DNA from: an uncultured Porphyromonadaceae bacterium
GTDB lineage: Bacteria; Bacteroidota; Bacteroidia; Bacteroidales; Muribaculaceae
Direction: 5' to 3'
DNA length: 45,270 bases
NCBI GenBank assembly: GCA_902491515.1
Contig: CABUIC010000021.1
Span: 1-45,270 of the forward strand
A model generated the notes under the pieces. It searched no databases, had not been told where the DNA came from, and saw only the letters and a program-made list of their open reading frames with translations. A program made the position numbers and the translations under genes. Positions 17,989 through 25,103 of this stretch are shown here, piece after piece; within the stretch, counting starts at the first letter, position 1; each line of letters begins with the position of its first letter.

Positions 17989-18142
17989 GCGGCGGGGGCG
18001 GAGGGAGGTGTTAAATGGCGCTACTATGTTTTTGTAGGGGCGCGGTGCGGTTTTTATTGGTTTTTAATTAGTTGCGAATTGTCAAACGGCAAAACGCACT
18101 ACTTAATCACTAACCGGCGAAAAAGGGCGATGATTTATAGTA

Positions 18143-18150
18143 TAACTTTG
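18143..18150 (+). promoter_or_regulatory. -7 promoter box of the glucan locus (first gene)
   Basis: TAACTTTG is an exact TAnnTTTG match 55 bp before ATG 18205. No -33 TTTG is seen at normal spacing, which would fit an activator-dependent promoter. The leader is A/C-rich. Confidence 0.5.
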
Positions 18151-18204
18151 CGGTGTCAAGCAAAACACTAAACTCAATCAATCAACATTCAAACCTAACC
18201 TGAA

Positions 18205-19143
18205 ATGAAAAAAAATCTTACCCGCACACTTCTTGCAGGCGCCCTTGTCGGTCTTGCCATCCCCGGCGCCTCCGCTTTCGACCACCTGTTAATCATCGGC
18301 GACGCCACTCCCGGAAGCTGGAGCATCAACGACGGCCTTATGATGGTGCAGGACGCCAACAACACCGATGTCTACCACTTCATGGGCTGGCTCGAGGGGA
18401 ACAAGAACTTCAAGTTCACCGGCGACACGAACTTCAACAATTCCGAGCTGGAGCTCCGCAACGCTTCTTCCGAGCCTACGGACATCTCGAAGCTCGTCCC
18501 CGCCAATCAGACTGATAACGACTACCAGTTCCAAGTGACCGAGAGCGCCAACTATGACATCACGGTGAACGTGGCCGAACTGACTGTCAGCGCGAAGAAG
18601 GCCGAATATCAGGACGCCCATATCCGCTACGATGTTCTCTACGTGATAGGCTCGGCCACGCCCGGAAAATGGGAGCTGACGGACGGCACTCCCCTCTACG
18701 CCGAAAGTAACAATCCTCTTATCCTTTCCGGCACCGTAGTGCTCAAGGCCGACGGCGACAAAAACGGCGAATTCAAAATCTGCGCCAACCCCTGGGCCAA
18801 CTGGGGCGGCATGTGGTTCCACCCCTACTACACCGAGACGGACGGGGTACTGAACGCCGACAGCATCGACTACAACAAGCTGACGGACAACAACTCGAAG
18901 GATGTCAAATGGGAAATCACCCCTGCGGAGGAAGGCCGCTACGACCTGACGCTCAACCTCGCAGACATGAGCTTCGCCAAGACCTACCTCGGAACGACTG
19001 GCGTGGAGAACGTCAACATCAGCGAAGAGAACGCTGTTGCCGCTTACTACGACCTTAACGGCGCACGCCTTCAGGCTCCCCGCAAGGGCAGCCTGTGCAT
19101 CGAGGTACGCGCCGACGGCAGCGCCCGCAAGATCCGTTTCTAA
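18205..19143 (+). CDS. Secreted SusE/SusF-like glucan-binding protein with T9SS-like tail
   Basis: A 312-residue protein with a signal peptide (cleavage near GASA-FDH, residue 25) and no lipobox. Two SusE/F-type starch-binding modules start with LLIIGDATPGSW (about residue 28) and LYVIGSATPGKW (about 145). Trp and Tyr residues in each module are likely glucan contacts. A C-terminal tail from about 265 (GVENVNISE, YYDLNGARL, CIEVRADGSARKIRF) resembles type IX secretion sorting domains and is almost the same as the tail of the protein at 21832. It is first in the operon, 93 bases before the GH31 gene, with a strong hairpin between them. Surface or soluble glucan capture is inferred. Confidence 0.8.
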   Translation: MKKNLTRTLLAGALVGLAIPGASAFDHLLIIGDATPGSWSINDGLMMVQDANNTDVYHFMGWLEGNKNFKFTGDTNFNNSELELRNASSEPTDISKLVPANQTDNDYQFQVTESANYDITVNVAELTVSAKKAEYQDAHIRYDVLYVIGSATPGKWELTDGTPLYAESNNPLILSGTVVLKADGDKNGEFKICANPWANWGGMWFHPYYTETDGVLNADSIDYNKLTDNNSKDVKWEITPAEEGRYDLTLNLADMSFAKTYLGTTGVENVNISEENAVAAYYDLNGARLQAPRKGSLCIEVRADGSARKIRF

Positions 19144-19170
19144 AAATCTCATAAAGTCACCATAACCCTC

Positions 19171-19216
19171 GGGGGAGGGTAGCCGATGATTGAAGAATTG
19201 TCGGATACCCTCCCCC
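19171..19216 (+). other. Strong intercistronic hairpin between SusE/F-like and GH31 genes
   Basis: GGGGGAGGGTA (19171-19181) pairs perfectly with TACCCTCCCCC (19206-19216). After one G-A mismatch, CCGA pairs with TCGG, leaving a 14-base loop. No T-run follows. It ends 20 bases before the GH31 start. It could attenuate transcription, stabilise the upstream message or block ribosomes. Confidence 0.7.
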
Positions 19217-19236
19217 TGATATATCTCAACACACAC

Positions 19237-21828
19237 ATGAAAATACACTCGATTCTGACAGCACTGTGCGTCGGCGCCGCCGGAATGACGGGCGTCCAGG
19301 CAAACAATCCCGCGGCCAACGCGGGTGCGGTCGTGACGAGCGGCAACGCGCGCTTCACCGTCCTCACTCCCGAGATGATACGCATCGAATACAGCGACAA
19401 AGGGGAGTTCGAGGACCGCGCGACGTTTACGGTCGTGAACCGCGAGCTACCCGTGCCGAACTTCACCACGAGCGAGGACAAGGACTACATCTATATCACC
19501 ACATCGGCGGCCAAGCTGAAATACCGCAAGGGGACGGACCCGCGGACTGTGCCGGCTTCGTCGCGGAACCTGTCCGTGAGCATGAGCCACGGAGGACGGG
19601 AAGTACTGTGGTATCCCGGAAAGCCTGACCCTCTGAACCTCAAGGGTACCTGCCGGACACTTGACGGCTCCAACGGCGACAACAAGCGCCGGGAGCTGGA
19701 GAACGGCCTTATCTCGCGCTCGGGGTGGGCGGTAATCGACGACTCGTGGACTGCCTCGCGCCCCGACGGCTCACGTTCCTTCGCCCTCGCGCCAGACGAG
19801 ACCTTAGGCTACGACTGGTGGGCGGAACGCAAGGACCCTCACGCGATGGACACGTATTTCCTCGGCTACGGCACGAACTACAAAAAAGCCCTCGCGGACT
19901 TCACGCTCATCGCGGGCAAAATTCCCCTGCCTCCGGCATATGTCTTCGGCTACTGGTACAGCAAGTATGCCTCATATTCTTCAGACGACTACCGCCAGAT
20001 CATGAACGACCTTGAAGGGAACGACATTCCAGCGGACGTGATGATTCTCGACATGGACTGGCACTGGAACGGCGACGAGGCGAGCATGTCGGGCGGCCGC
20101 GGCGGCTGGACGGGCTGGAGCTGGAACACCAACCTGATTCCCGACCCGGAGGGACTGCTGAGCGAAATCCACTCGCGGGACTTCAAGATAGCGCTGAACC
20201 TCCATCCGGCCGACGGCATCAACAACCACGAGTCGCCCGAATACTTCGCGGCAATGAACAGCGACCTCGGCGGCAAATACGACAAGGAGGAGAGCTGGGG
20301 CAAGTCAATCCCCTGGCTTCTGGACTACCCGGACTTCACGGACGCCTTCTTCAAGCACGTAATCCGCGACCACGAGAGCGAGGGCGTAGACTTCTGGTGG
20401 CTTGACTGGCAACAGCATCTGACAAGCCCCTACACCAACGGTCTTGGCCAGACCTTCTGGTGCAACCACGTGTTCTACAACGACATGGCAAAGAACCGGC
20501 CCGACCGCCGGCCCGTCATCTTCCACCGCTGGGGCGGCCTCGGCAGCCACCGTTACCAGATAGGCTTCTCCGGCGACGCTCTCATCAACTTCCCGACACT
20601 GAATTTCCAGCCCTATTTCACGGCGACGGCGTCGAATGTGGGCTATGCCTACTGGGGCCACGACCTCGGGGGCCACGCCTTCACGGACGAGGCCACCGTG
20701 AACGACCCGGAGCTGGTACTGCGCTGGATACAGTTCGGCGTGTTCACTCCCATCTTCCGCACACACGCCACGAAGGACTCGCGCATCGAGCGCCAGATCT
20801 GGAAATTCCCGAACTTCCCGGATATGCGTGAGGCCGTGAAACTGCGTTACGCGCTCTTCCCCTATATCTACACCTCGGCGCGCGAGACCTACGACACGGG
20901 CATAGGAATGTGCCGCCCGCTCTACTACGAATACCCTGACGCCGAGGAGGCCTACAGCTATGAGAACGAATACTTCTTCGGGCGTGACATTCTTGTGGCG
21001 CCCATCACCGAGGCCGGAACGTCGGGCGTGAGCACGAAGCGAATCTGGTTTCCGGAGGGAGAATGGTGGAGCGCGTCGACGGGCGAGCTGATTGAAGGTC
21101 CCTGCGTGCGCGACATGGAGTTTTCGCTGACCGAGATACCCTATTTCTACCGCGCCGGGTCGATTGTGCCGCTTAACACTCCGGAAGTAAAGAACGTGAC
21201 GGCGAAGGCGGGGAAGCTCATACTGAACATCATTGGGGGCAAGGACGGCGACGGACGCCTCTACGAAGACGACGGCGACAACGCGGACTATGCCACCGCA
21301 TACGCCTCGACAGCCTTCACCCAGCGCAACGAAGGGAGCAAAAGCACCATCACCATAGGCGCGAGAGAAGGCAACGCGGGCAAGGACGCTCCCGGCAGAC
21401 GAGCCTACCTGATGATGGTCTACAATGTAAAGGCAAAGCCCAAATCCGTAAAAATCAATGGTGTCGACCACAGCGGATACAGCTACTCCGAGGGCGGGAA
21501 ATGCCTGAGCATCGAAGTCCCCGAGCAGGACTGCACGGCAGAGACCACGGTGGAAATCGAAAACGCCACGACGGGCATTGCCGACGCAGAAACGGCAGGG
21601 GCGAGAATGTACTACGACAGGGTGAACGACACGATTGTAGCCCTTCTTGGGCGGGAACGCCACGACGTGGAACTCTCGCTCTACACAGCGGCCGGACAGA
21701 AATGCTTCAACAAGAGCTACCGCGACGTATCGGCCATCAGCGAGAACATATCACAGCTCGGAAACGACTTGCTGCTCTGCCATCTCCGCGCCGACGAGCT
21801 CACTCTTGTCAACAAAATCCACAAGTAA
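19237..21828 (+). CDS. GH31 alpha-glucosidase, secreted
   Basis: An 863-residue exo-acting alpha-glucosidase expected to release glucose from alpha-glucan oligosaccharides. ATG 19237 begins a signal peptide (MKIHSILTALCVGAAGM, cleavage near VQA). An N-terminal beta-sandwich is followed by the TIM barrel with nucleophile D390 in FWWLDWQ and acid/base D447 in GFSGD. YWGHDLGGH and the RTH substrate-binding motif are also present. Beta-sandwich domains follow, then a tail from about residue 780 starting TTGIADAE that looks like a diverged T9SS-type sorting domain. An in-frame ATG at 19186 falls inside the hairpin and is unlikely. Specificity (maltose, isomaltose or xyloside) is not determined by sequence. 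Confidence 0.9.
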   Translation: MKIHSILTALCVGAAGMTGVQANNPAANAGAVVTSGNARFTVLTPEMIRIEYSDKGEFEDRATFTVVNRELPVPNFTTSEDKDYIYITTSAAKLKYRKGTDPRTVPASSRNLSVSMSHGGREVLWYPGKPDPLNLKGTCRTLDGSNGDNKRRELENGLISRSGWAVIDDSWTASRPDGSRSFALAPDETLGYDWWAERKDPHAMDTYFLGYGTNYKKALADFTLIAGKIPLPPAYVFGYWYSKYASYSSDDYRQIMNDLEGNDIPADVMILDMDWHWNGDEASMSGGRGGWTGWSWNTNLIPDPEGLLSEIHSRDFKIALNLHPADGINNHESPEYFAAMNSDLGGKYDKEESWGKSIPWLLDYPDFTDAFFKHVIRDHESEGVDFWWLDWQQHLTSPYTNGLGQTFWCNHVFYNDMAKNRPDRRPVIFHRWGGLGSHRYQIGFSGDALINFPTLNFQPYFTATASNVGYAYWGHDLGGHAFTDEATVNDPELVLRWIQFGVFTPIFRTHATKDSRIERQIWKFPNFPDMREAVKLRYALFPYIYTSARETYDTGIGMCRPLYYEYPDAEEAYSYENEYFFGRDILVAPITEAGTSGVSTKRIWFPEGEWWSASTGELIEGPCVRDMEFSLTEIPYFYRAGSIVPLNTPEVKNVTAKAGKLILNIIGGKDGDGRLYEDDGDNADYATAYASTAFTQRNEGSKSTITIGAREGNAGKDAPGRRAYLMMVYNVKAKPKSVKINGVDHSGYSYSEGGKCLSIEVPEQDCTAETTVEIENATTGIADAETAGARMYYDRVNDTIVALLGRERHDVELSLYTAAGQKCFNKSYRDVSAISENISQLGNDLLLCHLRADELTLVNKIHK

Positions 21829-21831
21829 GCC

Positions 21832-23118
21832 ATGAAAAAGACCATCAACATACTGCTGGCGGTGGCAACGGCCCTTTCGGCCAGCGCCGGAATGTCGAAC
21901 TCGCTTGAACAGACACAGCTATACATCATCGGCGGGGCCACGCCCTATTCATGGGACCTCGGGGCCGCGCCGGAGATGCGGCGGATAGCGCCGGGGGTGT
22001 TCCAGTGGCAGGGGACACTGCGCGGAGGCGAGGAATTCAAATTCATGAACACGCGCGAATGCTGGCACAAGCACATCGTGGCCACGGAGAGCGACGCGCA
22101 GACGAGCGTCGGAGGCAACTATCAGCTGGACTTCTACGCCAACTGGCAGCTGCCGTCAGACAAGGACCTGAAATTCAAGGCACCGGAAGCCGGCGGGGAA
22201 TATCTCGTGACCGTGGACCTGAATTCGATGCTTATGAACCTGAGCGAGGCTCCGGAGGCCCTGCGTATGCCCGAGAGGCTTTACGCGACAGGCACGGCCC
22301 TCGGCGGGGAATTCGTAGAGCTTCCGGCCTACGGGGGCGTTGAGTTCAAGGCGGGAGTGGAACTCACGCCGGGCAATCTCATCCTGACCGACCGCGCGGA
22401 GCTTACGGAAGGCACGCGAGTGTTCGGGCCGATGTTCGAGGACGTGGACCTGGGATTCGGCGAAGGAATGCTGGCGGGACTCGTGGAAAGCGCCGCGGGA
22501 GAAGCGGGCTGGAGCGTAGGCGTCGGGGGAAAATATACCCTCTACGCGAGCTTCGACGGCCACTCTGCCTACGGGCGCCGGTTCAGGCCGAAAGCTACCC
22601 TCTACATTGTGGGCGGCTGCTGCGAGCTGAGCTGGAACTACTGGGACCCGTCGGACTGCCGTTTCACCCCCTCTGCCGACGCTCCCGAAGAGCTGGTCTG
22701 GGAAGGACGGCTCGAAATCGGGCGCAACGGCAACACCACGGAGCCCGAGAAATTCAAGATCCTTACCGCGCAGGACTGGTTCGCGGAGACCTACCATCCC
22801 TACAGCGCGGACGCTCCTGCCGAAGGCAGGGGGTGTTTCCGCACAACGGGCGGGGATGACCACAAGTGGGCCATATCCCGCAACGGGGTATACCGCATCA
22901 CAGTGAACACCTGGAAGGAGACCATCAGTGTGGAATGCGAGCCCGACGGCCCGAAGCAGGCGCAGAACGCGACGACGGGTGTCGAGAATGTTCTCGCCGC
23001 TGAAAGCGGAAGCGCGGCCTACTACGACCTGAGGGGAATGCGCCTGAGCGCCCCCCGGAGCGGGAGCGTCTGTATCGAAGTCCGGACGAACGGGAGCGCA
23101 AGGAAGATACGCTTCTGA
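21832..23118 (+). CDS. Secreted SusE/SusF-like glucan-binding protein, second copy
   Basis: A 428-residue exported protein starting 3 bases after the GH31 stop. The signal peptide covers about residues 1-22 and has no lipobox. A first SusE/F-like module begins at LYIIGGATPYSW (about 30) and a second at LYIVGGCCELSWNYW (about 257). The 130 residues between them look like a third, diverged module without the ATP-W motif. The tail from about 383 (TTGVENV, AAYYDLRGMRL, SVCIEVRTNGSARKIRF) is nearly identical to that of the protein at 18205 and is T9SS-like. A dispersed motif copy and an inverted repeat lie between it and the regulator gene. Confidence 0.75.
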   Translation: MKKTINILLAVATALSASAGMSNSLEQTQLYIIGGATPYSWDLGAAPEMRRIAPGVFQWQGTLRGGEEFKFMNTRECWHKHIVATESDAQTSVGGNYQLDFYANWQLPSDKDLKFKAPEAGGEYLVTVDLNSMLMNLSEAPEALRMPERLYATGTALGGEFVELPAYGGVEFKAGVELTPGNLILTDRAELTEGTRVFGPMFEDVDLGFGEGMLAGLVESAAGEAGWSVGVGGKYTLYASFDGHSAYGRRFRPKATLYIVGGCCELSWNYWDPSDCRFTPSADAPEELVWEGRLEIGRNGNTTEPEKFKILTAQDWFAETYHPYSADAPAEGRGCFRTTGGDDHKWAISRNGVYRITVNTWKETISVECEPDGPKQAQNATTGVENVLAAESGSAAYYDLRGMRLSAPRSGSVCIEVRTNGSARKIRF

Positions 23119-23130
23119 AGACAAGGGAAC

Positions 23131-23155
23131 ACTCAACTGCCCTCCGGATAATTTA
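23131..23155 (+). repeat. Dispersed intergenic motif, copy 4
   Basis: CAACTGCCCTCCGGA continues as TAATTTACA, closely matching copies 2 and 3. It begins 14 bases after the stop of the second SusE/F-like gene. CCCTCC can pair with GGAGGG about 15 bases further on. Confidence 0.6.
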
Positions 23156-23194
23156 CAGCAGGAGGGGGGGTGAATAAAACTTAAAAATGACATG

Positions 23195-23226
23195 AAATCC
23201 GAAAATCGCGACTGATTTTCGGATTT
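23195..23226. promoter_or_regulatory. 13-bp perfect inverted repeat at the regulator promoter
   Basis: AAATCCGAAAATC (23195-23207) and GATTTTCGGATTT (23214-23226) are exact reverse complements around a six-base centre. The repeat ends 6 bases before the -7 box at 23233, so it covers the -33 region. It may be an operator of the regulator gene, or an intrinsic terminator of the preceding genes, since T-rich sequence follows. Confidence 0.65.
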
Positions 23227-23232
23227 TGTTAT

Positions 23233-23240
23233 TATCTTTG
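23233..23240 (+). promoter_or_regulatory. -7 promoter box of the SusR-like regulator
   Basis: TATCTTTG matches TAnnTTTG. Transcription would begin at about 23245, which excludes ATG 23244 and favours ATG 23253 with a leader of under 10 bases. Confidence 0.5.
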
Positions 23241-23252
23241 CATATGCCTTCC

Positions 23253-24899
23253 ATGAAAACCGTTCTCTTCTGTCTATTAATGATGTTTATATTGCCGTCG
23301 GTCGAAACCGAGGGCAAGGAGAGTAAGCGCGACTCGCTGATGCGCGAACTTAAAAACACGATAGAGCACCGCGCGGACTACCTTCAGAGGAAAGAAGACA
23401 AGCTGATGGAACTCCGGCGTCTGTTGGGCGACGCGCGCGACGACGACTCGCGGTTTCTGGCCCTCGGAGCGCTCTTAGACGAATTCCGGCCATACAACAC
23501 CGACTCGGCGCTGGCCTACTGCCGCCGGCGCGAAGAGCTTGCGCGGAAAACGGGCCGGCGCGATCAGGCCGTCAACGCCGCGCTAAACACAGCCAACGTC
23601 CTCGGAAGCATGGGACTCTACAAGGAAGCTCTGGACATCACGGACACCATCCCCTACTCCGAGGTGCCCGAGTGGCTCAAACCCTACTACCACTACATCG
23701 GGCGTACCGTCTACTCCTCCCTCGCTGGCTACAGCCTCCGGAGCGAGGACCGGGACAGATACAGGCGCCAGAGCGCCGTCCATCAGGACTCAATCATAGC
23801 GCTGAGCGAGCCTGGGACGCTTTCGTACACCGTCAACGTGGCGGACAAGCACAATGCACGCGGCGAATTCAGGGAAGCGGCAGAAATCCTCGAAAACTAC
23901 CTCTCGACCGGAGAATACACGACACACGACCGTGCGATATGCGCCTTCACGCTGGCTTTCGCCTACCAGAACCTCGGCGACGGCGAGAAGGCGGAGGAAA
24001 ACATGCTCATCTCGTCGATAGCCGACCTCCAGGCGGCCGTGAGGGAATATGTGTCTCTCAGGCAGTTGGGCGTCCACCTGTACAAGAAAGGGGATGTCGC
24101 CGACGCCTATGAGTTCCTTAAAATCTCGATGGAGGACGCGCGGAAATGCAACGCCCGTCTGCGGGTGCTTGAAATCAACGACATCTTCCCTATCGTCAAC
24201 GAGGCTTACGTCAAGGCCATACAGAAGGAGAAAACGCTCCAGCAACATCTGACGTGGATTATCAGCGTGCTCTCGCTGTTCCTGCTGATAGCGGTGTGGA
24301 GAGTGTGGAAACAGATGAAGAAGACCTCCGCGGCGAACCGCGAGGCACGGGAAACCAACGAAAAGCTCAAGGGGCTGAACGCGGAGCTCAGGGACTTCAA
24401 CACCCGACTGACGGAGGCGAACCGGGAAATCGCCGAGAACTCGCACATCAAGGAGGAATACATCGCGCAGTACATGGACCAGTGCTCGGTGTACATCGAG
24501 AAACTCGACGGCTACCGCCGGACCCTGAACAAGCTCCTGACCTCAGGGAAGACCGACGAGCTGAAAAAGGCCCTGAAGTCGACCGACCTTATGGACGAGG
24601 AGCTGAAGAACTTCTACAAGAACTTCGACTCGACCTTCCTGAAGCTCTTCCCGGACTTCGTGGAGCGGTTCAACGAGCTGCTTGTCGAAGAGGAGCGCAT
24701 CAAGCTTAAAAAGGAAGGACAGCTGAACACGCAGCTGCGCATCTTCGCGCTGGTGCGCCTCGGCATCACGGACAGTGTGAAAATCGCCCAGTTCCTGCGC
24801 TATTCTGTGACAACCATCTACAACTACCGCACTCAGACGCGCAACAAATCGGCCGTCCCGCGAGCGGAATTCGAGTCGCGGGTGATGAAAATATCATAG
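23253..24899 (+). CDS. SusR-like membrane-spanning transcriptional regulator (DUF6377 type)
   Basis: A 548-residue one-component regulator. An N-terminal signal sequence (KTVLFCLLMMFILPS) leads into a helical, TPR-like periplasmic region (about 30-320). One membrane helix lies at about 332-352 (LTWIISVLSLFLLIAVW). A cytoplasmic coiled coil follows, and a C-terminal helix-turn-helix at about 500-535 (RLGITDSVKIAQFLRYSVTT). This is the architecture of SusR-type regulators, which sense oligosaccharides in the periplasm and activate sus genes. It sits between the two SusE/F blocks and just upstream of SusC, so it is the likely activator of this locus. Inducer and operators are not known from sequence. 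Confidence 0.82.
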   Translation: MKTVLFCLLMMFILPSVETEGKESKRDSLMRELKNTIEHRADYLQRKEDKLMELRRLLGDARDDDSRFLALGALLDEFRPYNTDSALAYCRRREELARKTGRRDQAVNAALNTANVLGSMGLYKEALDITDTIPYSEVPEWLKPYYHYIGRTVYSSLAGYSLRSEDRDRYRRQSAVHQDSIIALSEPGTLSYTVNVADKHNARGEFREAAEILENYLSTGEYTTHDRAICAFTLAFAYQNLGDGEKAEENMLISSIADLQAAVREYVSLRQLGVHLYKKGDVADAYEFLKISMEDARKCNARLRVLEINDIFPIVNEAYVKAIQKEKTLQQHLTWIISVLSLFLLIAVWRVWKQMKKTSAANREARETNEKLKGLNAELRDFNTRLTEANREIAENSHIKEEYIAQYMDQCSVYIEKLDGYRRTLNKLLTSGKTDELKKALKSTDLMDEELKNFYKNFDSTFLKLFPDFVERFNELLVEEERIKLKKEGQLNTQLRIFALVRLGITDSVKIAQFLRYSVTTIYNYRTQTRNKSAVPRAEFESRVMKIS

Positions 24900-25049
24900 T
24901 CCCGCGGGCTGAACTGATTCAGAAACAGCTACTATTTTTCCTTGGACTCCGCGAGGCAAACCACTGACAATCAACACTTACTTCACCACCTTTATCCAAA
25001 ACACACTATATATTGAAACACGGGCGCTTCCGCGCTTGAAATTAAGCCT

Positions 25050-25057
25050 TATCTTTG
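25050..25057 (+). promoter_or_regulatory. -7 promoter box of the SusC operon
   Basis: TATCTTTG matches TAnnTTTG, 47 bp before ATG 25104. It is identical to the regulator's -7 box. No proper -33 TTTG is seen, as expected for a promoter that needs an activator. The 204-base gap before SusC otherwise holds no gene. Confidence 0.5.
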
Positions 25058-25103
25058 CAACAGAAATCCTAACACCTAATTATAACAATAAACCCATCCT
25101 ATC

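Larger units (their letters stand above)
17831..18142. other. Gene-free interval between divergent genes (part of 17803-18204)
   Basis: No coding sequence is convincing here. The interval holds the minus-strand promoter at 17823-17854, a dispersed motif copy at 17908, a two-hairpin element at 17941-17988, an 11-bp perfect inverted repeat pairing 17972-17982 with 18033-18043 (GCGCCCCTACA), and an AT-rich stretch leading to the promoter of the glucan locus. Confidence 0.6.
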
